From contig UQZC01000079.1 of NCBI GenBank assembly GCA_900545505.1, positions 1-7,124 of the forward strand: a DNA stretch of 7,124 bases. Direction: 5' to 3'. Source of the stretch: an uncultured Collinsella sp. Lineage in GTDB: Bacteria; Actinomycetota; Coriobacteriia; Coriobacteriales; Coriobacteriaceae. Positions 1-6,617 of the stretch are shown piece after piece. A program made the translations under genes and the position numbers. Numbering within the stretch: the stretch's first letter is position 1; every line of letters begins with the position of its first letter. The notes under the pieces are model-generated. The model worked only from the letters and a program-made list of their open reading frames with translations. It was not told where the DNA came from and did no database searches.

Positions 1-1
1 T

Positions 2-1231
2 GTGGACAGCGAGACCAACCCCTACAAGGGCCAGTTCCCGCTGTTCCAGCAGCACCCCGAGATCGCCTTCCTCGATAGCGCCGCCACCGCGCAGCGCCCT
101 GCCTGTGTGCTCGACGCCGAACGCGACTTCTATCAGCGCATGAACGCCAACCCCCTGCGCGGCCTGTACTCGCTGTCCGTCGAGGCCACCGACGCCATCG
201 CGAAGGTCCGCCAACAGATCGCCGACCTCATCGGCGCCGCCCAGGCCAACGAGGTCGTCTTCACCCGCAACACGAGCGAGTCGCTCAACCTGGTCGCCAA
301 GAGCTTTGCACCCACGGTGCTCGAGCCCGGTGACGAGGTCGTCATCACCATCATGGAGCACCACTCCAACCTAATCCCGTGGCAGCAGGTCTGCCGCGAA
401 ACCGGCGCCAAGCTCGTCTACCTCTACCCCACCAAGACCGGTCAACTCACCACCGAGGAGGTTCTGTCCAAGGTGGGCCCCAAGACCAAAATCTTGGCCG
501 TGGGTCAGGTGTCTAACGTGCTGGGCGTCGAGAACCCGGTCAAGAATCTCGGCAAGCTCGTGCACAAGTACGGCGGCTATCTGGTCGTCGACGGCGCGCA
601 GTCGCTGCCGCACATGCCGGTCGATGTGGCCGATCTGGGCGCCGACTTCTTTGCCTTTAGCGCGCACAAGGCCATGGGCCCCATGGGCATCGGCGTGCTG
701 TGGGGCAAAATGGACCTGCTCAACGCCATGCCGCCCATGCTCACCGGCGGCGAGATGATCGACTCGGTCACCGAGCAGGACGCCGTCTGGGCGCCCGTTC
801 CCGAGAAATTCGAGGCCGGCACGCAGGACGCCGCCGGCATCTTCGCCACGGGTGCGGCACTCGACTACCTGGTCAACACGGTGGGTTACGAGAACATCCA
901 GTCCCGCGAGCAGGCACTCGTCCACTACCTGATGGGTGAGCTCATGCAGCTCGACTTTGTCCAGATCATCGGCTCCATCTATTGGGACAACCACCACGGC
1001 GTTGTGAGCTTTAACGTCAAGGGCATCCACCCGCACGACGTCGCGAGCATCATGGACATGGACGGCGTCTGCATCCGCGCCGGTCACCACTGCGCGCAGC
1101 CGCTGCTTACCTGGCTGGGCGTCGAGAACCTTGCCTGCTGCCGCGCCAGCGTGGCCTTCTACAACGACAAGGCCGACATCGACAAGTTCATCGCCGGCCT
1201 GCATCACGTTTGGAGCACGTTCAATGGGTAA
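2..1231 (+). CDS. sufS: SufS-type cysteine desulfurase (group II, PLP-dependent)
   Basis: Removes sulfur from L-cysteine, giving alanine and an enzyme persulfide that feeds cytosolic Fe-S cluster assembly. The 409 residues read as a complete fold-type I aminotransferase-like protein, close to the usual SufS length of about 405-410. Visible motifs: FLDSAATAQRP near residues 23-33; the MEHH segment at 118-121 (PLP-stacking His region); VDGAQ with the PLP-pyridine Asp197; the Schiff-base lysine Lys223 in FSAHKAMGPMG; and RAGHHCAQP with the persulfide-forming Cys364. The GTG at base 2 gives an N-terminus that aligns well with SufS proteins, but its ribosome-binding site lies outside the window, so a start slightly upstream cannot be excluded. 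The stop overlaps the sufU start by 8 nt, indicating translational coupling. Other suf genes (sufB, sufC, sufD) are expected just upstream, an inference from usual operon order. Confidence 0.95.
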   Translation: MDSETNPYKGQFPLFQQHPEIAFLDSAATAQRPACVLDAERDFYQRMNANPLRGLYSLSVEATDAIAKVRQQIADLIGAAQANEVVFTRNTSESLNLVAKSFAPTVLEPGDEVVITIMEHHSNLIPWQQVCRETGAKLVYLYPTKTGQLTTEEVLSKVGPKTKILAVGQVSNVLGVENPVKNLGKLVHKYGGYLVVDGAQSLPHMPVDVADLGADFFAFSAHKAMGPMGIGVLWGKMDLLNAMPPMLTGGEMIDSVTEQDAVWAPVPEKFEAGTQDAAGIFATGAALDYLVNTVGYENIQSREQALVHYLMGELMQLDFVQIIGSIYWDNHHGVVSFNVKGIHPHDVASIMDMDGVCIRAGHHCAQPLLTWLGVENLACCRASVAFYNDKADIDKFIAGLHHVWSTFNG

Positions 1232-1658
1232 TCTGTACACCTCCACCACATTTATGGAGCACAACTCGCACCCCGACTATAAATACGAGATGGATGCTCC
1301 CACGCACGAGCACGACGGCATCAACCCCAGCTGCGGCGACGAGCTCACCTTGCAGCTGCGCGTCGAGAACGGCGTGATCGAGGAGGCCTCCTTTACCGGC
1401 CACGGCTGCGCCATCAGCCAGGCCAGCGCCGACATCATGGCCGACCTCATCACCGGCGAGACCGTCGAGGAAGCTCACCGCCTGGCAGAGCTCTTCCTCG
1501 CCATGATCCGCGGCGAGCAGCTCTCCGAGGAAGACCTGGAAGACCTGGACGAAGCCGCCCAGCTCCAGGACATCTCGCACATGCCCGCCCGCGTCAAATG
1601 CGCCGAGCTCGCCTGGCGCACCCTCGACGGCATGCTCACGGGACAAAATAATCAGTAA
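1224..1658 (+). CDS. sufU: SufU zinc-dependent sulfurtransferase / Fe-S assembly protein
   Basis: Accepts the persulfide sulfur from SufS and passes it to the SufBCD scaffold. In characterised SufU proteins a bound zinc is required for this. The 144-residue protein has the SufU/IscU fold signature and the zinc ligand set known from Bacillus SufU: Cys37 and Asp39 in PSCGDELTL, Cys62 in GHGCAISQAS, and Cys126 in PARVKCAELAW. The insertion after the second cysteine region (about residues 95-118, rich in Glu and Asp) is typical of SufU rather than IscU. The ATG at 1224 was chosen because a GGAG motif at 1212-1215 lies 8 nt upstream and the resulting N-terminus (LYTSTTFMEH) matches the family. An internal ATG at 1254 is the alternative. 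It overlaps sufS by 8 nt and is followed by a terminator, so it is the last gene of its operon. Confidence 0.94.
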   Translation: MGNLYTSTTFMEHNSHPDYKYEMDAPTHEHDGINPSCGDELTLQLRVENGVIEEASFTGHGCAISQASADIMADLITGETVEEAHRLAELFLAMIRGEQLSEEDLEDLDEAAQLQDISHMPARVKCAELAWRTLDGMLTGQNNQ

Positions 1659-1686
1659 TAGTTGTCTCAAATCTGAAGAATTCTGT

Positions 1687-1730
1687 TGGTCGAATCGCTT
1701 AACTTTCGCGATTCGGCCATTTTCTTTTCT
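1687..1730 (+). terminator. Intrinsic terminator of the sufSU operon
   Basis: A 12-bp stem (left arm 1687-1698, right arm 1708-1719, one G-U pair) with a 9-nt loop is followed at once by a T-rich run (1720-1730, interrupted by one C). It begins 29 nt after the sufU stop. The opposite strand has no T-run after the stem, so it would serve the + strand operon only and leaves the convergent transposase-like gene without an obvious terminator. Confidence 0.85.
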
Positions 1731-1734
1731 GCCT

Positions 1735-2535
1735 TTATTTCGAGCCCTCGGCCTGCGCGTCCACCTGCGCATAAGCGTGCACAATGCGAGAAACGGTACT
1801 TTTGCCAATCCCCGTATATCGCTCAATCTGACGCACCGTAAAACCGGCATCGTGCAATCCAAGAATCACGGTATTGCGCTGCGCCGACGATGCGGCTTTA
1901 ACCACGTCGAGCGGGACCCCGAGCCCCTTCGCCAACTTTTCGGCAAAGGCGTGCCGCTCCCACTCCGTCTCTTCCAGATCGGGCATCGCCGACTCGCCGT
2001 CGTCGAGCGTCGAAAGCGAATAGACAATAAAGGCCTTGGCAGAACCAAAAAGCTCAAGCACGCAAGAAGGGTCGGAAAATCCCCTCGTCATATCGTTATC
2101 ATAGGCCCGTAGATACTCGGCAAAGCTGCTCCACGGATAGCACTCGACCAGAGCAATACCCGCCTCCTGCGGATTAGCATGCACGGAGCGAATAGCCTCC
2201 ATCACCTGCCAGTCGGTATCGAGCGAGCGGCGCTCAAAACGTTCACGAAATAGGCAGCCCGCGCGCCCAGCACGCTTATTGAACCGACGAGCATACGTCA
2301 ACAGCAGCCGCTGCATGGCTGCGCTCATCATGTCCTCGTAATCCAAAAGCACCAGATCCACGTGGTCGTCCATGAGACACCATGCCACGATCGTTACCTG
2401 GGCATCGCGGCAGCAGTCGCGCATCAGCTCCAAAAACTCCCACCGGTCGTCATCAGTCTCAAAGATGTCCTGCTTTCCGGTGCCACGGGCACAAACATGG
2501 TAAAAGCCGGTGACCGTTCTCCAAACGCGCTGCAC
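1735..2535 (-). CDS. Degenerate Y1 (IS200/REP-associated) transposase-like protein with C-terminal HTH
   Basis: Related to the Y1/HUH single-strand transposases of the REP-associated (RAYT) type. From the GTG at 2535 it has 266 residues. The fold signatures are in order: GFYHVCARG (about 10-18), IVAWCLMDDHVDLVLL (about 49-64), a helix with Tyr81 and FNKR, GCLFRERF (about 93-100), HANPQEAG (119-126) and YPWSSFAEY (133-141). A helix-turn-helix follows at about 233-253 (VRQIERYTGIGKSTVSRIV). The metal-binding HxH of active enzymes is HVD here (His58, Asp60). The position of the nucleophilic Tyr, four residues before the NP motif, is Ser117. It may therefore be inactive as a nuclease while still binding DNA. 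I chose the start at 2535 because GAAGGGGG (2540-2547, - strand) lies just upstream and the N-terminus fits the family. A GTG at 2580 would add 15 residues but has no ribosome-binding site. It converges on sufU. No flanking inverted repeats were seen. Confidence 0.8.
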   Translation of the reverse strand: MQRVWRTVTGFYHVCARGTGKQDIFETDDDRWEFLELMRDCCRDAQVTIVAWCLMDDHVDLVLLDYEDMMSAAMQRLLLTYARRFNKRAGRAGCLFRERFERRSLDTDWQVMEAIRSVHANPQEAGIALVECYPWSSFAEYLRAYDNDMTRGFSDPSCVLELFGSAKAFIVYSLSTLDDGESAMPDLEETEWERHAFAEKLAKGLGVPLDVVKAASSAQRNTVILGLHDAGFTVRQIERYTGIGKSTVSRIVHAYAQVDAQAEGSK

Positions 2536-2539
2536 GGCG

Positions 2540-2547
2540 CCCCCTTC
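2540..2547 (-). promoter_or_regulatory. Ribosome-binding site supporting the GTG 2535 start
   Basis: On the - strand GAAGGGGG stands 4 nt before the GTG at 2535, or 7 nt if the AAGG part is the pairing core. It favours this start over the in-frame GTG at 2580, which has no purine-rich stretch before it. Confidence 0.5.
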
Positions 2548-2748
2548 AGCGGAATCAACTTGCGCCCTCCAATACACCACGATTGAAGCGTGCCATCAAA
2601 ACATTCACGCAAAATGGCATTCGCGCACGGCCAATGGCAGCAAACAACCGGCGAACGGCACCGCAGCACAGGTCAGACAATGCGACGTTTCCGCAAACTG
2701 GCCAAAAACAACAAAATATGGGACACGCTCTTCTGATGAATATATCTC

Positions 2749-2770
2749 ATTTAAATCGTTTCAATTGAAA
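2749..2770. promoter_or_regulatory. AT-rich palindromic patch, possible operator
   Basis: Two perfect palindromes lie side by side in an otherwise G+C-rich sequence: ATTTAAAT (2749-2756) and TTTCAATTGAAA (2759-2770). They sit about 60-80 bp before the candidate -10 of the NifU-like/GGGtGRT operon and are also upstream of the divergent transposase-like gene. The position would suit an activator site, an upstream promoter element, or an operator for the divergent gene. I do not recognise it as a Fur, Rex or IscR consensus. Assignment as an operator is inference. Confidence 0.3.
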
Positions 2771-2830
2771 GTTACGCGCTTCTCGATACGAAAACTGAGC
2801 CGTTCGCCGAATATTCCGTGCATTTCGCGG

Positions 2831-2836
2831 TATTAT
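2831..2836 (+). promoter_or_regulatory. Candidate -10 box for the NifU-like/GGGtGRT operon
   Basis: TATTAT matches the sigma-70 type -10 at five of six positions and would start transcription near 2842, giving a leader of roughly 90 nt. No convincing -35 hexamer is present at 16-18 nt spacing, so an activator may be needed or the promoter may lie elsewhere, for example at TTGAAA 2765-2770. Confidence 0.3.
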
Positions 2837-2840
2837 AGGG

Positions 2841-2936
2841 GCTGCATGTCATGTCCCTTTCGAAGGGTCGCCCGGCAATCGCCAGCCACGACCCCCAGAC
2901 GGGACGCCAACACGATAGAGAGGAGAGGCATGCAGT
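2841..2936 (+). promoter_or_regulatory. Potentially structured 5' leader that pairs with the start codon
   Basis: Helices read by eye: P1 joins 2842-2850 to 2927-2935 (nine pairs, one wobble) and includes the ATG at 2930-2932. P2 joins GTCCC 2853-2857 to GGGAC 2901-2905. P3 joins GGGTCG 2865-2870 to CGACCC 2889-2894. P4 joins GGC 2874-2876 to GCC 2881-2883. A competing hairpin, CCCTT 2855-2859 with AAGGG 2863-2867, excludes P2 and P3. The nested set could form a start-codon-occluding fold with an alternative state. No known riboswitch consensus was recognised and no energy or covariation has been computed. The purine-rich ribosome-binding site AGAGAGGAGAGG (2917-2928) lies inside the closed loop. 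Confidence 0.35.
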
Positions 2937-3664
2937 ACTCACAGGAAGTGGAGAACATGTGCCCCGTTGCCAAGGGTGCATACCACGGCCCCGCACCCAT
3001 CCCCGAGGAGGGCAAGTGGGTCCAGGCTAAGGAGATTTCCGACATCTCCGGTCTTACGCACGGTGTGGGTTGGTGCGCACCTCAGCAGGGCGCCTGCAAG
3101 CTCACGCTGAACGTCAAGGACGGCATCATCGAGGAGGCCCTCGTTGAGACCATCGGCTGTTCGGGCATGACCCACTCTGCCGCCATGGCTTCCGAGATCC
3201 TTCCCGGTAAGACCATCCTCGAGGCCCTCAACACCGACCTCGTCTGCGACGCCATCAACGTTGCTATGCGCGAGATCTTCCTGCAGATCGTTTACGGCCG
3301 CAGCCAGACCGCGTTCTCCGAGGGCGGCCTGCCCGTGGGCGCCTCCCTCGACGACCTCGGCAAGGGCCTTCGCTCTCAGGTCGGCACCATGTTCGGCACC
3401 AAGGCCAAGGGCGCTCGTTACCTCGAGCTCGCTCAGGGCTACGTCACCCGCATGGCTCTCAACGACAAGAACGAGATCATCGCATTCGAGTTCCTGAACC
3501 TCGGCAAGTTCACCGACGCCGTCAAGGCCGGCAAGACCCCCGAGGAGGCCATCGCTGGCGCTATGGGCCACTATGGTCAGTGGGAGAACGCTGCCAAGTA
3601 CATCGACCCGCGCACCGACGAGGAGACTCACTCCGTCGCCAGCGTGTTCCCGGTTCACGAGTAG
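2930..3664 (+). CDS. NifU-like iron-sulfur cluster assembly scaffold protein, partner of GGGtGRT protein
   Basis: A 244-residue protein whose residues about 54-105 resemble the NifU/IscU N-terminal domain: GACKLTLNVKDGIIEEA, then a conserved-type cysteine in ETIGCSGMTHSAAM (Cys77) and LPGKTILEAL. This is the region that matches GHGCAISQAS and GETVEEA in the neighbouring SufU. Its cysteines are Cys11, Cys49, Cys56, Cys77 and Cys106. The CGD motif of true scaffolds (Cys-Gly-Asp) is replaced by Cys56-Lys, and no C-terminal PARVKC motif is present, so metal or cluster ligation must differ. The C-terminal half (about 120-244) is not a part of classical NifU. The ATG at 2930 was chosen because AGGAGAGG (2921-2928) precedes it closely. 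An upstream in-frame extension to 2510 would overlap the divergent gene and lacks support. It is followed after 18 nt by the GGGtGRT gene. Codon use is strongly biased. Fe-S function is inferred from homology. Confidence 0.85.
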   Translation: MQYSQEVENMCPVAKGAYHGPAPIPEEGKWVQAKEISDISGLTHGVGWCAPQQGACKLTLNVKDGIIEEALVETIGCSGMTHSAAMASEILPGKTILEALNTDLVCDAINVAMREIFLQIVYGRSQTAFSEGGLPVGASLDDLGKGLRSQVGTMFGTKAKGARYLELAQGYVTRMALNDKNEIIAFEFLNLGKFTDAVKAGKTPEEAIAGAMGHYGQWENAAKYIDPRTDEETHSVASVFPVHE

Positions 3665-3682
3665 AAAGGGAGGGAAATAACT

Positions 3683-4687
3683 ATGACTGTTACGTTCGAA
3701 GGTTACGAGCGCCGCGCTGACAAGATCAACAAGTGCCTCGCCGACAACGGCATCGCCTCCCTCGAGGAAGCTCTGCAGATCTGCACCGACAAGGGCTTCA
3801 ACCCGCGTGAGATCGTCAACAACACCCAGTCCATCGCCTTCCAGAACGCCGAGTGGGCCTACACCCTCGGCTGCGCTCTCGCTGTCAAGCGTGGCGCCAA
3901 GACCGCTTCTGAGGCTGCCGCCATCATCGGCGAGGGCATCCAGGCCTTCACCGTTCCCGGCTCCGTCGCCGAGGACCGCAAGGTCGGTCTGGGCCACGGC
4001 AACCTGGGCGCCATGCTGCTCTCCGACGACACCGAGTGCTTCGCCTTCCTGGCTGGCCACGAGTCCTTCGCTGCCGCTGAGGGCGCTATCGGCCTGGCTC
4101 TGAACGCCAACAAGGCTCGCAAGAAGCCGCTGCGCGTTATCCTCAACGGTCTGGGCAAGGACGCTGCTCAGATCATCGCCCGCATCAACGGCTTCACCTA
4201 CGTAAAGACCCAGTTCGACTACTTCACGGGCGAGCTCAAAGTCGTCGAGACCATCCCCTACTCCGATGGTCCCCGCGCCGCCGTCAACTGCTACGGCGCC
4301 GACGACGTCCGCGAGGGCGTTGCCATCATGTGGCACGAGAACGTCGACATCTCGATCACCGGTAACTCCACCAACCCCACGCGCTTCCAGCACCCCGTCG
4401 CTGGCACCTACAAGAAGGAGCGCCTCGAGGCTGGCAAGAAGTACTTCTCCGTCGCTTCTGGTGGCGGCACTGGCCGTACCCTGCACCCGGACAACATGGG
4501 CGCCGGCCCTGCCTCTTACGGCATGACCGACACCATGGGCCGTATGCACTCCGACGCCCAGTTCGCCGGTTCTTCCTCCGTGCCTGCGCACGTTGACATG
4601 ATGGGTCTCATCGGCATGGGCAACAACCCCATGGTCGGTGCCACCGTCGCCTGCGCTGTCGCCGTCGAGGAGGCCCTCAAGGCCTAA
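3683..4687 (+). CDS. GGGtGRT family protein (function unknown)
   Basis: A 334-residue protein of the family named after its signature, here GGGTGRT at residues 260-266, followed by LHPDNMGAG. Other glycine-rich or conserved-looking segments are VGLGHGNLGAML (101-112), ITGNSTNPTRFQHPVAG (about 225-241) and a C-terminal GMGNNPMVGATVACAVAVEEA. It has six scattered cysteines (18, 34, 64, 119, 203, 324), no CxxC pair, no signal peptide and no membrane segment, so it is probably cytosolic. The role is unknown. The glycine-rich signature could be a nucleotide or anion loop, but that is speculation. The ATG at 3683 has a strong ribosome-binding site, GGGAGGG (3668-3674), 8 nt upstream, and lies 18 nt after the NifU-like gene, so the two form one operon. 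Sixteen of its 17 lysine codons are AAG, consistent with high expression. Confidence 0.92.
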   Translation: MTVTFEGYERRADKINKCLADNGIASLEEALQICTDKGFNPREIVNNTQSIAFQNAEWAYTLGCALAVKRGAKTASEAAAIIGEGIQAFTVPGSVAEDRKVGLGHGNLGAMLLSDDTECFAFLAGHESFAAAEGAIGLALNANKARKKPLRVILNGLGKDAAQIIARINGFTYVKTQFDYFTGELKVVETIPYSDGPRAAVNCYGADDVREGVAIMWHENVDISITGNSTNPTRFQHPVAGTYKKERLEAGKKYFSVASGGGTGRTLHPDNMGAGPASYGMTDTMGRMHSDAQFAGSSSVPAHVDMMGLIGMGNNPMVGATVACAVAVEEALKA

Positions 4688-4722
4688 TCGCGCCCGCGCG
4701 ATGCTCATATAGTTGAGCTTTG

Positions 4723-4758
4723 GAGCCGCTACCCACCCAGGTAGCGGCTCTTTTTGTT
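4723..4758 (+). terminator. Intrinsic terminator of the NifU-like/GGGtGRT operon
   Basis: A perfect 11-bp G+C-rich stem (4723-4733 with 4740-4750) with a 6-nt loop is followed by TTTTTGTTT. It starts 35 nt after the GGGtGRT stop, so the flavoprotein gene downstream is probably a separate transcription unit. Confidence 0.92.
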
Positions 4759-4964
4759 TGCGCTGGCGCAGGGTAGCTAATGCCGGTATATCAGCTGGGG
4801 CGAAATACGAGATGTGAAGAGGCAGGCCCCAGAGGTGAAGAGATGGAGCGTCCGAGCGTCCATGACGCCCACCTGCCATATTTGCCCTTTACCGATTTGC
4901 CGAGTCTTTGCGGCCCCATTGCCGATCACCCGTGCGACAATGCGCCGGACGAGAAAGGAATCCG
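4759..4964. other. Intergenic region before the flavoprotein gene
   Basis: No gene and no convincing promoter was seen in these 206 bases. The only regularity is a perfect tandem repeat of GAGCGTCC at 4846-4861. GACAAT at 4936-4941 resembles a -10 box but has no -35 at a workable distance. AGAAAGGA at 4952-4959 is the ribosome-binding site of the next gene. Confidence 0.5.
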
Positions 4965-6491
4965 ATGGAATCGACTGATGTACTGGTAATTGGATCTGGC
5001 ATTGCGGGCCTTTGCGCCGCCATCGAAGCGGCACGCACGGGCGCAACCGTCACCGTGGCAAGCGCCGGCAAGACTATGAGTGGATCGAGCTTCTTCCCCG
5101 GAACCTGGGGCCTGGGGCTTATCGGACCCGTTAACGAAGACGACGAACAAGACCTCATCGACACCATTCAGACCGTTGGTGGCGGCGTCGCCGACCCCGA
5201 GCTTGTCCAGACGTTTGTCCACGGCATTCCCCATGCAATAGAATGGCTCGAGCAAGACCTGGGCGTTGAGCTTCAGCGTCCGCAAAGCGCCGAGAGTGCT
5301 CAGCAAAAGCAGTTTATCCCCTGCTTTGACCACAAGACGCGCATGTGGCGCGGCCTCACCCGCAAGACCCTTGAGGACGCTCTGACGACCAGGATCGAGT
5401 CGCTCGGCATTTGCCTGCTCCCCCGCCATGAGCTTATCGACCTTGTTAAAGACACGAACGGCAGAGTAACCGGAACCGTGCTCTACGACCTCACCGAAAA
5501 TCGAATCGTACCCTTTGCTGCCAAGGCCACGATCATCGCAGCCGGTGGCACAGGCGGCCTGTTCGAGCGCAGCCTTACGTCGGCTGATGTGCTCAGCTCC
5601 TCGCAGGCCATCGCACTCGCGCACGGCGCAACACTTACTAATATAGAGTTCATGCAGATGATGCCCGGCTTCATCGAGCCCAAGCGCAACTTGGTCTTCA
5701 ACGAGAAAACCTGGCGCTACGCACATGTAGACCAGCCGGTAGATATTGCAGACGACAAGCTGGACGACCTGCTCGAGCAGCGCTCTGGATATGGTCCTTT
5801 CACGTCACGCTTGGCCTCCCGCGCTATCGATCTCGTCATCGATCAGGCAGGTGTCGAAGGCCTGGCACTCCACTACGACTTCCCCCGCGAGGATATCCCA
5901 GAGTTTGTGCAGACCTTTGCCACCTGGCTGCAAGACGAGCACGGCATCGCCCCGACTGACGAGATGCGCGTTGCGATGTATGCCCACGCCGCTAACGGCG
6001 GTATCAAGATCGATAAGACCGCATACACGGGTGTTGAGGGCCTCTACGCCTGCGGCGAGGCAACAGGCGGTATGCACGGCGCCGACCGCATCGGTGGCTT
6101 GTCAAGCGCCAACGGCATCGTGTTCGGGCGCATCGCAGGCGCATCGGCAGCCCTTGCAGCGCAGAATGCACCTGAGATGGCCCCGAAGGCGGATATCGAC
6201 CTCCCCCACTACGGCATTGCCACAACAGATGCTGAACGCCTGACACACGGCCTTAAGCACACGATGAGCACCTATTGCATGATCAACCGAACCGAGACGG
6301 GCCTATCCGAGGCACTACACGAGCTTGAGGGCTTGAAGACGGAGACAACGACCTTGAGCACACAGAAAGCACAGGACAGCGAAGTCGCAGCCCTCGCCCG
6401 CCTGCAATCGCAGATTCGACTAGCACAGGAAATGGTCAAAGCCATGCGCAAGCGAACTGAAAGCTTAGGTTCGCACTATCGAGCAGACTAA
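4965..6491 (+). CDS. FAD-dependent oxidoreductase, fumarate reductase / L-aspartate oxidase superfamily
   Basis: A 508-residue soluble flavoprotein. The N-terminal Rossmann FAD motif is VLVIGSGIAGLCAA (residues 7-19, Gly10, Gly12, Gly15). The capping domain is in the middle, and the second FAD motif is YACGEATGGMHGADRIGG (361-378) followed by SSANGIVFGRIAG. GPFTSRLASRAID (278-289) aligns with the PRDVVARAI segment that carries a substrate arginine (Arg282), and HAANGG (341-346) with the HYTxGG segment (His341). The usual QFHPT is QMMP here (231-234), so one substrate-binding histidine is replaced by Met233. No histidine is present for covalent FAD attachment. The C-terminus (about 425-500) resembles the helical tail of NadB and FrdA. 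Substrate is unknown: no nadA, nadC or Fe-S subunit gene lies nearby. The ATG at 4965 has AGAAAGGA 5 nt upstream; an in-frame ATG at 4908 lacks such a site. Confidence 0.85.
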   Translation: MESTDVLVIGSGIAGLCAAIEAARTGATVTVASAGKTMSGSSFFPGTWGLGLIGPVNEDDEQDLIDTIQTVGGGVADPELVQTFVHGIPHAIEWLEQDLGVELQRPQSAESAQQKQFIPCFDHKTRMWRGLTRKTLEDALTTRIESLGICLLPRHELIDLVKDTNGRVTGTVLYDLTENRIVPFAAKATIIAAGGTGGLFERSLTSADVLSSSQAIALAHGATLTNIEFMQMMPGFIEPKRNLVFNEKTWRYAHVDQPVDIADDKLDDLLEQRSGYGPFTSRLASRAIDLVIDQAGVEGLALHYDFPREDIPEFVQTFATWLQDEHGIAPTDEMRVAMYAHAANGGIKIDKTAYTGVEGLYACGEATGGMHGADRIGGLSSANGIVFGRIAGASAALAAQNAPEMAPKADIDLPHYGIATTDAERLTHGLKHTMSTYCMINRTETGLSEALHELEGLKTETTTLSTQKAQDSEVAALARLQSQIRLAQEMVKAMRKRTESLGSHYRAD

Positions 6492-6587
6492 ATCGATTCT
6501 CACTTTGAGTTTGATCACAACTTCTCAACATGCATCGAGCCCCGTGAGCATAATTCTCATAAGGAGAGCACGTTTATGGGGCTTTAG

Positions 6588-6612
6588 CCGTGTTTCCCTA
6601 AGGGAATCACGG
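6588..6612. repeat. Imperfect palindrome
   Basis: CCGTG and TTCCC pair with GGGAA and CACGG around a TAA loop, with one T-T mismatch. No T-run follows on either strand, so it is not an intrinsic terminator. It stands just before the first copy of the 47-bp repeat, and another small hairpin (6781-6796) stands at the matching place before the second copy. Confidence 0.5.
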
Positions 6613-6617
6613 TGCAG

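Noticed and set aside
371..1264. - strand open frame of 297 codons opposite sufS
   Set aside because: It is fully antisense to a well-recognised sufS, and its Val/Asp/His-rich composition is typical of a reverse-strand shadow in G+C-rich coding DNA.
2510..2929. N-terminal extension of the NifU-like protein back to 2510
   Set aside because: The extension overlaps the divergent gene, has no family similarity and lacks a start signal, while the ATG at 2930 has a clear ribosome-binding site.
2939..4879. Very long - strand open frame (646 codons) opposite the NifU-like and GGGtGRT genes
   Set aside because: It is an antisense shadow of strongly codon-biased genes: low-complexity Val/Gly/Asp-rich translation, no family resemblance, no ribosome-binding site, and it runs across the terminator at 4723-4758.
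6538..6585. AGCCCC/GGGGCT inverted repeat as terminator of the flavoprotein gene
   Set aside because: Only six outer pairs, a large loop with weak inner pairing and just three T after the stem; too weak to call.
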